NCBI GenBank assembly: GCA_937887565.1
Contig: CALABS010000036.1
Location: 186,001-250,000 of the forward strand
DNA from: an uncultured Rhodospirillaceae bacterium
GTDB lineage: Bacteria; Pseudomonadota; Alphaproteobacteria; Rhodospirillales; Magnetospirillaceae
Direction of reading: 5' to 3'
DNA: 64,000 nucleotides
Shown here: positions 54,266-64,000 of the stretch, piece after piece
Layout: each line of letters opens with the position of its first letter
Position numbering within the stretch: position 1 is the first letter of the stretch
Program-made: the position numbers and the translations under genes
Notes under the pieces: model-generated
Seen by the model: the letters and a program-made list of their open reading frames with translations, nothing else
Told to the model about the DNA's origin: nothing
The model's database searches: none

Positions 54266-55483
54266 TCAGGGGCTCGCCGCGAGGAAAAGGTAGAACAGGC
54301 CGTGCAGGCTCCACAACGGCTTGAAGCCGGCCTGGAAGCCGGCCGGCGTCAGGCCGCAGCGCCGGCGGATCTCGCCCAGCGGGGTGGCGCCGTCGATCAG
54401 CCGGGCCACCGCCGCCACCTCGGGCGTGACGGTGACCTGGGCCGCCACCGGGCCCCGGTTCTTGCCGAACTGGAAGGTCTGGCCCAGCTTGTCGGCGGGG
54501 AAGGCGAAACCGTCGTGCCACACCGGGATCGCGGCGTCCGACGGCGCCGGCGGCGTGTGGGTGTTGCCGGCGCCGGCGACGTAGAAGATGTGCTTGGGCA
54601 GGATGCTGACCAGCCCCTCGGCGAAGGCGGCCCGCCCGAGGGGCGAGGCGGTATCGAGGCGCCTGAGCACCTCGGCGTCGGCGCAATAGCTGGCCGGGTC
54701 GTAGCAGGCCGGCGGCACGAAGGCGCGCAGCGACAGCCCAGCCCCCGCCACCAGCGCGCCGATCTCGGCCACCGAATAGGCGCGGTCCCGGGAATGCAGC
54801 AGCAGATCGAAGATCTCGGCGTCGTCGGTGGCGGTGGCCAGGCCGGGATTGCGCCGCAGCAGGTTGGTCGCCGGCAATGCCGCCAGCAGTCGCTTGGCGA
54901 CCGCCAGCCGTTCCCCGGCCGGCAGGGAGGGCGGGGCCACGAGGCGCAGCATCTCCTGCATGGGGTAGATGCCGGCCCGGCCGCTGGTGCCGTACAGCAT
55001 GATCCCCATGCCGCCGTCGGGGGCCAGTACCCCGGCCAGCGCGGCGAGGCCGGCGTCGGGGTCGGGCAGGTGATGCAGCACGCCGCTGCAGTCGATGTAA
55101 TCGAATTCCCCCAGCCCCATGCCCGCCACGTCCAGCAGCGAGCCGGTGTGGAAGTCGATGTCCAGGCGCCGGATGGCGGTCCGCTTCGCGGCGATGGCCC
55201 GCGAGGCCTCGGAGAGGTCGAGATAGGTCACCCGGCTGGGGCAGCCGCGGTCGGCCAGCTGCTGCGCCAGATAGATCAGCGCGTCGCCGGTGCCGCCGCC
55301 GGCCACCAGCACCCGGAACGGCTTGGCGAAATCGCGCCGCCCGCCGAACAGGAAGTGGCTGATGCCGTCCAGGTTGCCGCCCAGGGTGCGCACCAGCCGC
55401 GTCGCCTCGTCGGCGGAGTCGCGGTGGGGATAGGGATAGACCTCGTACTGGTCCTTGACCCCCCTGACCTTCCGCCTGGACAT
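54266..55483 (-). CDS. SAM-dependent methyltransferase (class I) with C-terminal extension
   Basis: 405 residues, ATG 55483 with AAGGAGGG seven bases upstream. The methyltransferase domain (about 25-190) has motif I RVLVAGGGTGDALIYLAQQL, motif II TYLDLSEASR and FDYIDCSGVLHHLPDPDAG. The C-terminal third (from about 300: FQFGKNRGPVAAQVTVTPEV, LIDGATPLGEIRRRCGL) resembles the small PqqD-like or winged domain added to some protein/peptide methyltransferases. Substrate unknown. Confidence 0.82.
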   Translation of the reverse strand: MSRRKVRGVKDQYEVYPYPHRDSADEATRLVRTLGGNLDGISHFLFGGRRDFAKPFRVLVAGGGTGDALIYLAQQLADRGCPSRVTYLDLSEASRAIAAKRTAIRRLDIDFHTGSLLDVAGMGLGEFDYIDCSGVLHHLPDPDAGLAALAGVLAPDGGMGIMLYGTSGRAGIYPMQEMLRLVAPPSLPAGERLAVAKRLLAALPATNLLRRNPGLATATDDAEIFDLLLHSRDRAYSVAEIGALVAGAGLSLRAFVPPACYDPASYCADAEVLRRLDTASPLGRAAFAEGLVSILPKHIFYVAGAGNTHTPPAPSDAAIPVWHDGFAFPADKLGQTFQFGKNRGPVAAQVTVTPEVAAVARLIDGATPLGEIRRRCGLTPAGFQAGFKPLWSLHGLFYLFLAASP

Positions 55484-55536
55484 GCCGCGCCCTCCTTCGC
55501 CTGACCGCCGAGTTCTAGCGCGCGCCGGGCCGCCCG

Positions 55537-57111
<1,575 letters not shown>

Positions 57112-57208
57112 GGGCGGCGCTCCTCGGCTGGGTACCGCCAGTCTAGCCCAAAGGGCGGACCGACGCGCGGCCCTTGACGGGCGCCGGGGCCGCCGTCACC
57201 TTTCCCCC

Positions 57209-58063
57209 ATGGCCTTCCTCGATCATATCCGGGCCTGCAACGCCCACGACATCGGCAAGTTCCGCCCCTTGCTGGTGGAGCGCCGGCATGTGGGCTGGGT
57301 CCGGCACGACACCGCCGAACGCCTGGCGTCCTTCGCCGACACCTTCCGGGTCGCCGACGACGCCGTCAGCCTGCATCCGCGCCTGGACACCCCCGAACGG
57401 CGTTCCGAGGCGGCGGATCGGGCCTGCGTGGCCCTGGCCGCCGCCGGCCATGGGCCGGCGCTGCGCGGCGAGCGCTATCTGGTGGCGCCGCGCTGGGGCG
57501 AGGCGCCGCTGATGACCCTGGACCGGGGCGTGGTGTCGCTGTTCGGTGTCCGCGCCTGGGGGGTGCACGTCAACGGCTGGGTGGACGCGCCCGACGGCGT
57601 CAAGCTGTGGATCGGCCACCGTGCCGAGGACCGTCCGGTCTCTCCTGGCAAGCTCGACAACATGATCGCCGGCGGCCAGCCCTATGCGCTCAGCCTGACC
57701 GAGAACCTGGTCAAGGAGGCCGCCGAGGAGGCCGGGCTGCCGCGCGCCATCGCGCTTTGCGCCCGCCCGGTCGGCGCCATCAGCTACTGCCTCGAGGACG
57801 AGTGGGGGCTGAAGCCCGACACCATGTTCACCTTCGACCTGGAGGTGCCGGCCGACTTCACCCCGGTCAACACCGACGGCGAGGTGGCGCGTTTCGAGCT
57901 GATGGATGCCGCCCTTGCCGGCCGCCTCGTCCGCGACACCGATCGCTTCAAGTACAACGTCAATCTGGTCATCACCGACTTCCTGATCCGCCACGGTCTG
58001 CTCGACCCCGAGGACGAGCCCGACTACGTGGACATCGTGAACGGGCTCAGGCAGGGCTGGTAG
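57209..58063 (+). CDS. Nudix hydrolase with DUF4743 domain
   Basis: 284 residues. The N-terminal DUF4743 (FLDHIRACNAHDIGKFRPLL; WVRHDTAERLASF) precedes a Nudix domain whose box is spread over DNMIAGGQPYALSLTENLVK and EAAEEAGLP (Gx5Ex7REUxEExGU type with Lys in place of Arg). Eukaryotic relatives of this layout are fused to thiamine pyrophosphokinase and act on oxidised thiamine diphosphates. ATG 57209 is chosen; longer starts are poor in coding signal. Confidence 0.86.
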   Translation: MAFLDHIRACNAHDIGKFRPLLVERRHVGWVRHDTAERLASFADTFRVADDAVSLHPRLDTPERRSEAADRACVALAAAGHGPALRGERYLVAPRWGEAPLMTLDRGVVSLFGVRAWGVHVNGWVDAPDGVKLWIGHRAEDRPVSPGKLDNMIAGGQPYALSLTENLVKEAAEEAGLPRAIALCARPVGAISYCLEDEWGLKPDTMFTFDLEVPADFTPVNTDGEVARFELMDAALAGRLVRDTDRFKYNVNLVITDFLIRHGLLDPEDEPDYVDIVNGLRQGW

Positions 58064-58112
58064 GCGCCGGCGCGCGTTGCGCGGGACGGCCGCAGCCCTC
58101 ATCTTAGTGCCC

Positions 58113-59966
58113 ATGCGACGCCGAGAGCCCTCCCAGTACAACGCCACCCCCTCCGGTCCCCGCGCCGATTGGCGCACCATCCGAACGCTGCTGCCCTATC
58201 TGTGGCCGCGCGACGCGCCCGGCATGCGGCTGCGGGTGGTGCTGGCGATGCTGTGCCTGGCCGCCGCCAAGGGGATCACCGTTGTGGTGCCGCTGCTCTA
58301 CAAGCAGGCGGTGGACGCGCTGACGGCGGCGCCGGGTGCCGCCGTGCTGGCGGTGCCGGTGCTGGTGCTGGTGGGCTACGGCGTCGCCCGCACCCTGGCC
58401 GGCGCCTTCTCGGAATTGCGCGACGTCGCCTTCGCCCGCGTCGGCCAGCGGGCCATCCGCGCGGTGGGGCTGCAGGTGTTCCGTCACCTTCACGGTCTGG
58501 CGCTCAGGTTCCACCTCGACCGCCAGACCGGCGGCGTGTCGCGCGCCATCGAGCGCGGCACCAAGGGCATCGAGTTCCTGCTGAACTTCATGCTGTTCAA
58601 CATCCTGCCCACCCTGCTGGAGATCGGGCTGGTGACGGCGGTGCTGTGGGGGCTGTACGACTGGACCTACGCGGTGGTCACCTTCGCCACCATCGCCGTC
58701 TACATCGCCTATACGCTGACGGTCACCGAATGGCGCACCAAGTTCCGCCGCGCCATGAACGAGAAGGACAGCGAGGCCAGCACCAAGGCCATCGACTCGC
58801 TGCTCAACTTCGAGACCGTCAAGTACTTCAACAACGAGGCCCACGAGGCCTCGCGCTACGACCGCGCGCTCGAGCACTACGAGGCGGCGGCGGTGAAAAG
58901 CAAGGTCACCCTGTCCTTCCTCAATATCGGCCAGGGCGCCATCATCGCGGTGGGGCTGACCGCCATCATGCTGATGGCCGGCCGGGGCGTGGTGGACGGC
59001 TCCATGACCGTGGGCGACTTCGTGCTGGTCAATACCTATCTGGTCCAGCTGTATCTGCCGCTGAACTTCCTCGGCTTCGTCTACCGCGAGATCAAGCAGT
59101 CGCTGACCGACATGGAGGCCATGTTCCGCCTGCTGGGCGAGAACGCCGAGGTCGAGGACGCGCCCGGCGCCCGGCCGCTGGCGGTGGGCGGCGGCGAGGT
59201 GCGGTTCGAGGACGTGCGTTTCGCCTATCAGCCCGAGCGCGAGATCCTGAAGGGGGTCGGCTTCGCCATCGCGCCGGGCCGCACGGTGGCCATCGTCGGC
59301 CCGTCGGGGGCGGGCAAGAGCACCATCTCGCGGCTGCTGTTCCGGTTCTACGACGTCACCGGCGGCCGCATCACCGTCGACGGCCAGGACATCCGCGAGG
59401 TCACCCAGTCCAGCCTGCGCGCCGCCATCGGCATCGTCCCGCAGGACACCGTGCTGTTCAACGACACCGTCCTCTACAACATCGCCTATGGCCGGCCCGG
59501 CGCCTCGCAGGAGGAGATCGAGGGCGCGGCGCGGCTGGCCGCCATCCACGATTTCGTCGCCTCGCTGCCCGACGGTTACCGCACCCGGGTGGGCGAGCGC
59601 GGACTCAAGCTGTCGGGCGGCGAGAAGCAGCGGGTCGCCATCGCCCGCACCATCCTCAAGGGTCCGCGCATCCTGATCTTCGACGAGGCCACCAGCGCGC
59701 TCGACACCCACACCGAGAAGGAGATCCAGACCGCCCTACGGCAGGTGTCGCGCGACCGCACCACGCTGGTCATTGCCCACCGTCTGTCCACGGTGGTGGA
59801 CGCCGACGAGATCATCGTGCTCGAGCACGGCGCCATCGCCGAGCGCGGCCGCCACGCCGAACTGCTGGCCCGGGGCGGCCGCTACGCCGAGATGTGGGCC
59901 AAGCAGCAGGAGGCGGCCCGCCTGCACGAGCGCCTCGAGGAGGCCGAGGGCGAGGCGGCGGAATAG
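58113..59966 (+). CDS. ABC transporter of the ATM1/HMT1 family (fused membrane and ATPase domains)
   Basis: 617 residues: six-helix exporter domain (about 35-330; ERGTKGIEFLLNFMLFNILP) and a nucleotide-binding domain with Walker A VGPSGAGKSTISRLLFRFYD, Q-loop VPQDTVLFND, signature LSGGEKQRVAIARTILKG, Walker B ILIFDEATSALD and H-loop VIAHRLSTV. YFNNEAHEASRYDRALEHYE and GAIIAVGLTAIMLMAG are typical of ATM1, which exports glutathione-linked sulfur or metal compounds. ATG 58113. Confidence 0.9.
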   Translation: MRRREPSQYNATPSGPRADWRTIRTLLPYLWPRDAPGMRLRVVLAMLCLAAAKGITVVVPLLYKQAVDALTAAPGAAVLAVPVLVLVGYGVARTLAGAFSELRDVAFARVGQRAIRAVGLQVFRHLHGLALRFHLDRQTGGVSRAIERGTKGIEFLLNFMLFNILPTLLEIGLVTAVLWGLYDWTYAVVTFATIAVYIAYTLTVTEWRTKFRRAMNEKDSEASTKAIDSLLNFETVKYFNNEAHEASRYDRALEHYEAAAVKSKVTLSFLNIGQGAIIAVGLTAIMLMAGRGVVDGSMTVGDFVLVNTYLVQLYLPLNFLGFVYREIKQSLTDMEAMFRLLGENAEVEDAPGARPLAVGGGEVRFEDVRFAYQPEREILKGVGFAIAPGRTVAIVGPSGAGKSTISRLLFRFYDVTGGRITVDGQDIREVTQSSLRAAIGIVPQDTVLFNDTVLYNIAYGRPGASQEEIEGAARLAAIHDFVASLPDGYRTRVGERGLKLSGGEKQRVAIARTILKGPRILIFDEATSALDTHTEKEIQTALRQVSRDRTTLVIAHRLSTVVDADEIIVLEHGAIAERGRHAELLARGGRYAEMWAKQQEAARLHERLEEAEGEAAE

Positions 59967-60007
59967 TTCCCGCTTGCGCCCGGAAGGCGGCCGGACCAGT
60001 GTGGGGC

Positions 60008-60316
60008 ATGTTCCGCCTGCTCAGATACCTGTTCCTCGACAAGCGGGCCCGGCGGGCGTTGGAGCCCGCGCCGGTCACGGCGCCGCGCCGTCCCCGGGAC
60101 CCGCCGCCGGTGCGCGAGCGCACCCCGGCCGAGGCGCTGGCCGAGGCCGAGGAGCGCATGAAGCGCCTGCCGCCCGAGAAGGCGCAACTGGTGCGTTCGG
60201 CCATGACGGTCCACCGCCTGCGCCAGGGCGCCTTGGACGCGCTGTCGCCCGACGACCGCCGCAAGTTGGCAGAGGCGGCCGAGAAAGCGTTTTTCGGCCG
60301 GCCCAAGTCGGGGTAG
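60008..60316 (+). CDS. small basic protein, tandem paralogue 1
   Basis: 102 residues. It starts MFRLLRYLFLDKRARRALEP, has a Pro/Arg-rich middle, and ends LVRSAMTVHRLRQGALDALS, PDDRRKLAEAAEKAFFG. The next gene has the same N-terminal block (FLDxxAR) and the same AMxVHR...LDxLSxxDRxKL C-terminal block, so the two arose by duplication. Function unknown. Ribosome site GTGGGG is weak. Confidence 0.7.
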   Translation: MFRLLRYLFLDKRARRALEPAPVTAPRRPRDPPPVRERTPAEALAEAEERMKRLPPEKAQLVRSAMTVHRLRQGALDALSPDDRRKLAEAAEKAFFGRPKSG

Positions 60317-60325
60317 GGTGGCGCC

Positions 60326-60631
60326 ATGTTCGGCTGGCTCAAGGCTTTGTTCCTCGACGAGAAGGCGCGCAAGGCCGTGGACGCCAAGGCCAGGGCCAAG
60401 GCCGCCGTGCGCAAGCCGGCCGCCGCCGTGCCGCCGCCCCCGGCCCCCAAGATGACCCCCAAGCGCCAGCAGTTGATCAAGGACGCCATGGCGGTGCATC
60501 GGGCCAAGCGCAAGATCCTCGACGACCTGTCCGACGAGGACCGCGCCAAGCTGGTGGCCATGGCCATCACCGCCCTGATGAACGAAGGTCGCGAGCCGCC
60601 GCCCGACGAGATCAAGACGAAGAAGAAATGA
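60326..60631 (+). CDS. small basic protein, tandem paralogue 2
   Basis: 101 residues: MFGWLKALFLDEKARKAVDA, Ala/Lys/Pro-rich linker, then LIKDAMAVHRAKRKILDDLS and DEDRAKLVAMAITALMNEG. Same architecture as the gene 10 bases upstream. Its stop overlaps the meaB start in ATGA, tying it to the meaB operon. Function unknown. Confidence 0.75.
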   Translation: MFGWLKALFLDEKARKAVDAKARAKAAVRKPAAAVPPPPAPKMTPKRQQLIKDAMAVHRAKRKILDDLSDEDRAKLVAMAITALMNEGREPPPDEIKTKKK

Positions 60632-61608
60632 CCGATCCCCGATCCCTGTCCCAGGGCGTGCTGGCCGGCGACCGCCGGTCGCTGGCCCGCGCCATCACCC
60701 TGATCGAATCCACCCGTCCCGATCACCGCGCCAGCGCCGAGGCGCTGCTGCACGAGCTGCTGCCCCATACCGGGCGCTCGGTGCGGGTGGGCATCACCGG
60801 CGTGCCGGGCGCCGGCAAGTCCACCTTCATCGAGGCCTTCGGCCTGCATGTGGTCGCCGCCGGCCACCGCCTGGCGGTGCTGGCGGTGGACCCGTCCAGC
60901 CCGCGCTCGGGGGGGTCGATCCTGGGCGACAAGACCCGCATGGAAGAGCTGGGCCGCGACCCCCGCGCCTTCATCCGGCCCAGCCCCTCGGGCTGTACCC
61001 TGGGCGGGGTGGCGCGCCGGACCCGCGAGGCCATGCTGGTCTGCGAGGCGGCCGGCTTCGACGTGGTGGTGGTCGAGACCGTCGGCGTCGGCCAGAGCGA
61101 GACGGCGGTGGCCGACATGGTCGACATGTTCCTGCTGCTGTTGGTCCCCGGCGGCGGCGACGAGCTGCAGGGCATCAAGAAGGGCATCGTCGAGCTGGCC
61201 GACGCCATCGTGGTCAACAAGGCCGACGGCGATCTGGCCACCGCCGCCCAGCGGGCGGCTCGCGACTACCGCAACGCCCTGCATCTGCTGGCGCCGCCCG
61301 GCGGCGGTTGGACGGTGCCGGTGCTGACCTGCTCGGCGCTGGACCGCGCCGGCATCGGCGAGGTGTGGGGCACGGTGGGCGGCTACAAGCAGGCCATGGA
61401 ATCGTCGGGGCGGTTCGCCGCTCGCCGGGCCGACCAGGCCCATGCCTGGATGTGGAACGAGATATCGGAGACCCTGCTGGCGGCGTTGAAGGCGGACACC
61501 CGGGTGGCGCTGCTGCTGCCCGAACTGGAGCGGCGGGTGGCGCGGGGCGAGCTGGCGCCGGGCGCCGCCGCCCGTTCGCTGGTCGGGGCGTTCCGTGATC
61601 ATCATTAG
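60628..61608 (+). CDS. meaB: methylmalonyl-CoA mutase-associated GTPase MeaB
   Basis: G3E-type GTPase that protects and reloads cobalamin on methylmalonyl-CoA mutase. 326 residues. Walker A VGITGVPGAGKSTFIEAFG, VDPSSPRSGGSILGDKTRM, switch region VVVETVGVGQSETAVADMVD and base-specificity VVNKADGD match the family. The mutase gene is 6.5 kb to the left on the other strand. Confidence 0.95.
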   Translation: MTDPRSLSQGVLAGDRRSLARAITLIESTRPDHRASAEALLHELLPHTGRSVRVGITGVPGAGKSTFIEAFGLHVVAAGHRLAVLAVDPSSPRSGGSILGDKTRMEELGRDPRAFIRPSPSGCTLGGVARRTREAMLVCEAAGFDVVVVETVGVGQSETAVADMVDMFLLLLVPGGGDELQGIKKGIVELADAIVVNKADGDLATAAQRAARDYRNALHLLAPPGGGWTVPVLTCSALDRAGIGEVWGTVGGYKQAMESSGRFAARRADQAHAWMWNEISETLLAALKADTRVALLLPELERRVARGELAPGAAARSLVGAFRDHH

Positions 61609-61700
61609 CCGTATACGATTTCCATAGTCGATTTGCGGTTGGACGCCTGTCAGGATAAGCTCTCGTCACCCACCCCCATGACCGTGACCCCAGGTAGCCA

Positions 61701-62264
61701 ATGCCCCATGACACGATGCAAGACGTTCTGGTCCTGAAGAAGGAATTGGTGGGCCTGTTCGGCCACCTCCAGAAGATCCGCAAGGAACTGGCGGCACTGA
61801 ATACCCCGGGCGCCTCGGATCATTTCGGGAGCATGTCCGAGCAGCTCGACGCCATCGTCTCCGCCACCGAGGGCGCCACCAACACCATCATGGAAAGCGT
61901 CGAGGGGATCGACGACCTGATGAACCAGGCCCGCGCCGCCACCGACGATCCCGCCCTGGGCGGCCTCTTCGATCAGGTGACGGACAAGGTGAACGCCGTG
62001 TTCGAGGCCTGCTCGTTCCAGGACATCACCGGCCAGCGGGTCACCAAGGTGGTCAATTCGCTGAAATTCGTCGAGGAGCGGATCAACACCATCATCTTCA
62101 CCTGGGGCAAGGACGAACTGGCCAAGGTGGTGGTCGAGATCAAGGAGGAGAAGGACCCCGACAAGAAGCTGCTGCACGGCCCGCAGCTTCCCGGCCAGGG
62201 CGTGTCGCAGGCGGAGGTCGACACGATGCTGGCCCAGACCGAGATCGACAAGCTGTTCGGCTAG
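61701..62264 (+). CDS. cheZ: CheZ-family CheY-P phosphatase
   Basis: 187 residues, long helical hairpin. The catalytic block ACSFQDITGQRVTKVVNSLK has the Asp and Gln (QDITGQ) that act on CheY-P. The C-terminus SQAEVDTMLAQTEIDKLFG resembles the CheY-P-binding tail of CheZ and also the FliM-type peptide (SQxEIDxLL), here apparently twice in a row. cheR and cheB are nearby on the other strand. Confidence 0.87.
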   Translation: MPHDTMQDVLVLKKELVGLFGHLQKIRKELAALNTPGASDHFGSMSEQLDAIVSATEGATNTIMESVEGIDDLMNQARAATDDPALGGLFDQVTDKVNAVFEACSFQDITGQRVTKVVNSLKFVEERINTIIFTWGKDELAKVVVEIKEEKDPDKKLLHGPQLPGQGVSQAEVDTMLAQTEIDKLFG

Positions 62265-62294
62265 CCGATTCTCGGCCCCGGTTCGATTCATCCC

Positions 62295-62323
62295 TTGACG
62301 CGCCGGGCTTCCATCCGTAAAAA
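62295..62323 (+). promoter_or_regulatory. predicted sigma70 promoter of rpmB
   Basis: TTGACG (62295-62300), 17-base spacer, TAAAAA (62318-62323), 75 bases before the rpmB ATG. Confidence 0.55.
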
Positions 62324-62398
62324 CGCGGCTTCCAGTTTCGCGAGGCGCGGGGCCAAGGGGTCCTTCGCACGCATTGAAGAGCAGAGAGGATTTCCGCC

Positions 62399-62698
62399 AT
62401 GGCCCGTCGCTGCGCCATCACCGGCAAGGGCGTTCTGACCGGTAACAACGTCAGCCACGCCAACAACAAGACCCGCCGCCGCTTCCTGCCCAACCTGCAG
62501 GAGACCGGCGTGCTGTCGGACGCGCTGGGCCAGTTGGTCCGCCTGCGGGTCTCGACCCGCGGCCTGAAGACCATCGAGCACAACGGCGGCCTCGACGCCT
62601 ACCTGCTGGGCACCTCGGACAGCAAGCTGTCGGTGGAAGCCCGCCGCATCAAGCGTCGCGTCGAGAAGGCCGTCGCCTCCAGGCAGGCCTCGGCGTAA
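62399..62698 (+). CDS. rpmB: 50S ribosomal protein L28
   Basis: 99 residues. ARRCAITGKGVLTGNNVSHA and NKTRRRFLPNLQ are diagnostic. No zinc-binding Cys pairs beyond the single N-terminal Cys, so it is the Cys-minus form. AGAGAGGA lies upstream. A strong terminator follows. Confidence 0.97.
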   Translation: MARRCAITGKGVLTGNNVSHANNKTRRRFLPNLQETGVLSDALGQLVRLRVSTRGLKTIEHNGGLDAYLLGTSDSKLSVEARRIKRRVEKAVASRQASA

Positions 62699-62717
62699 GC
62701 CGCCGCTTTCAAACGCA

Positions 62718-62747
62718 AGGGCCCGTGGGGAACCACGGGCCCTTTTC
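62718..62747 (+). terminator. rho-independent terminator of rpmB
   Basis: AAGGGCCCGTGG (62718-62729), loop GGAA, CCACGGGCCCTT (62734-62745), then TTTC. Confidence 0.9.
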
Positions 62748-62833
62748 GTGTTCGCGGTCGCCGCCAACCCGATCGCGGCCTGATCTGGAACGGCGGATGA
62801 CGCCCGCCCGGCGGCGAGGGCGATGAACGAGAT

Positions 62834-63691
62834 TTACCGCGCGCCCAGAGGCGCCGCCGGCCTCAGCGCCGACGGCGCCCCGGCCCGGGAGACCGCATAG
62901 ATGCCGCGCTGTTCGGGGACCGGCTTGAAGCGGTCGGAAATGCCCAGGACCGTTTCGGCGCCGCCCAGATACAACAGGCCGTCGTCGGGCATGACGCGGG
63001 AGATGTTCTCCAGCACCCGGCCCTTGGTCGGCTGGTCGAAATAGATCAGCACGTTGCGGCAGAACACCACGTCGAACTGGCCCAGCGGCTTGAGATCGTG
63101 CAGCAGGTTGTATTCGCGATACTGGACCATCGCCCGGATCGCCGGGTCGATCTGCCACATCTCGTTGTTCTTCTTGAAGTACTTGACCAGCAGCTGGATG
63201 GGCAGGCCGCGCTGTACCTCGAACTGGGAATAGAGGCCCGCCTTGGCCTTCTCCAGCATCTCGTTGGAGATGTCGGTGCCGACGATTTCGATCTTCCAGC
63301 CGGCCAGGCGCGCGGCCTCCTCCTTGAGGATCATGGCCAGAGAATAGGCTTCCTGGCCCGACGAACAGGCCGCCGACCAGACGCGGAAACTCTTGCGCGC
63401 CGCCCGGCTCTCCAGCAGCTTCGGCAGCACCATGGCCTTGAACTGGTCGAACGGCTTGATGTCGCGGAAGAAGAAGGACTCGTTGGTGGTCATCGCCTCG
63501 GTGACCTCGCGCAGGAGGTCCTCGCCGGCGGTGCGCATGCTGGCCACCAGGTCGTCCAGCCCCTTGAGGCCCCGCTTGCGGGCCACCGGCGTCAGGCGGC
63601 TTTCCAGCAGGTAGGACTTGTCGCGGGTGATGACCAGGCCCGAGCGGTCCTTGAGCAGTTTGGCGATGAAGTCGAAGTCTTCCGGTCGCAT
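62834..63691 (-). CDS. cheR: chemotaxis protein methyltransferase CheR
   Basis: Methylates receptor glutamates during adaptation. 285 residues. N-terminal CheR_N (FDFIAKLLKDRSGLVITRDK), EAMTTNESFFFRDIKPFDQF, SAM-binding FRVWSAACSSGQEAYSLAMI, FDVVFCRNVLIYFD and YLGGAETVLG. No receptor-binding TPR. Starts four bases after the cheB stop. Confidence 0.95.
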   Translation of the reverse strand: MRPEDFDFIAKLLKDRSGLVITRDKSYLLESRLTPVARKRGLKGLDDLVASMRTAGEDLLREVTEAMTTNESFFFRDIKPFDQFKAMVLPKLLESRAARKSFRVWSAACSSGQEAYSLAMILKEEAARLAGWKIEIVGTDISNEMLEKAKAGLYSQFEVQRGLPIQLLVKYFKKNNEMWQIDPAIRAMVQYREYNLLHDLKPLGQFDVVFCRNVLIYFDQPTKGRVLENISRVMPDDGLLYLGGAETVLGISDRFKPVPEQRGIYAVSRAGAPSALRPAAPLGAR

Positions 63692-63695
63692 GACT

Positions 63696-64000
63696 TCAGC
63701 GCCTCGCCGCTTGCTTGATGATCCACGGCGCGATCTCGGGAAGCGGCAGCACCGCCGAGCAGATGCCGGCCTGGGCCGCGGCTCCGGGCATGCCCCATAC
63801 CACGCTTGTCGCTTCGTCCTGGGCGATGACGGTGCCGCCGGCGCCGATCACCGCCTGCCCCCCCTTGGCGCCGTCCGATCCCATGCCGGTCAGGATGCAC
63901 ACCAGCACGCGCCGGCCATAGGCCGCCGCGATGGAGCGCAGCATGGGGTCGACGGCGGGCCGGCAGAAATTCTCCGGCGGGTCCTTGCTCAGTCGGATGA
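63696..64000 (-). CDS. cheB: chemotaxis protein-glutamate methylesterase CheB, 5' part beyond the window
   Basis: C-terminal 100 residues of the methylesterase domain: DPPENFCRPAVDPMLRSIAA, RVLVCILTGMGSDGAKGGQA and IAQDEATSVVWGMPGAAAQ, with the catalytic Asp in TGMGSDG. The reading frame is open to the right edge, so the response-regulator domain and the catalytic Ser lie outside. The ATG at 63944 is internal and not the start. Confidence 0.93.
   Translation of the reverse strand, partial: IRLSKDPPENFCRPAVDPMLRSIAAAYGRRVLVCILTGMGSDGAKGGQAVIGAGGTVIAQDEATSVVWGMPGAAAQAGICSAVLPLPEIAPWIIKQAARR

Noticed and set aside
62280..62294. GGTTCGATTCATCCC as a tRNA T-arm
   Set aside because: No acceptor, D or anticodon stem can be built around it; it lies in the rpmB promoter region.

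Overview
The window is high-GC chromosomal DNA of an alphaproteobacterium. Gene content and order (glnD-murJ-trpS, hrcA-grpE, rph-rdgB-hemW, dnaK-dnaJ-dapB, aroK-aroB, a DUF2333 gene, PHA/propionate-type methylmalonyl-CoA metabolism, CheR/CheB/CheZ chemotaxis) point to Rhodospirillales, most likely a Magnetospirillum-like organism. No magnetosome genes, rRNA, tRNA or CRISPR array are visible. About 95% of the sequence is coding.

Layout. 0-4 kb: a PhoR-like histidine kinase (cut by the window edge), malic enzyme maeB and a stress-type membrane protein. 4-13.4 kb: mutS, an orphan MbcA/ParS-like protein, a glycosyltransferase/metallophosphoesterase pair, a lipid kinase, a lower-GC island (DUF488 gene plus a frameshifted partner), and queD-queE. 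13.4-24 kb: glnD, murJ, trpS, DUF2333, an exported protein flanked by inverted repeat copies, a universal stress protein, an Nfu Fe-S carrier, a Bax-like glucosaminidase and a DUF1848 protein. 24-35.5 kb: aconitase B, a heme-binding sensor kinase, a CBS protein, a CorC-like membrane protein, aroB-aroK, a small membrane peptide, a large exported repeat protein and a XerD-type recombinase. 35.5-45.3 kb: the heat-shock block (grpE, hrcA, dnaJ, dnaK) interleaved with rph-rdgB-hemW, dapB and a CcdAB toxin-antitoxin pair inserted between dnaJ and dapB.

45.3-48.15 kb is the most unusual region: a 2.84-kb lower-GC insertion bounded by 14-bp terminal inverted repeats and 13-bp direct repeats. Its left direct repeat overlaps the -35 box of the predicted dnaK heat-shock promoter. 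Inside are a truncated DUF1173 gene, a truncated peptidoglycan-binding protein facing it across what looks like a deletion scar, a small protein, an AAA ATPase and a coiled-coil protein. No transposase is present.

48.2-64 kb: an avidin-family biotin-binding protein with the streptavidin biotin contacts conserved (one conservatively substituted), an AMP-phosphorylase-type enzyme, a polysaccharide deacetylase lacking one metal-binding histidine, a nitroreductase, methylmalonyl-CoA mutase with an operator-like palindrome on its promoter, a methyltransferase, a GNAT-nitrilase fusion, a Nudix protein, an ATM1-type ABC exporter, two tandem paralogous small proteins leading into meaB (the mutase chaperone), cheZ, rpmB, cheR and the end of cheB.

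Two dispersed intergenic repeat families (three copies each) run through the window. Functional links: mutase and meaB serve propionyl-CoA/methylmalonyl-CoA metabolism, and hrcA/grpE/dnaK/dnaJ form the chaperone system. maeB and acnB feed central carbon metabolism, and cheB-cheR-cheZ handle receptor adaptation and CheY dephosphorylation.
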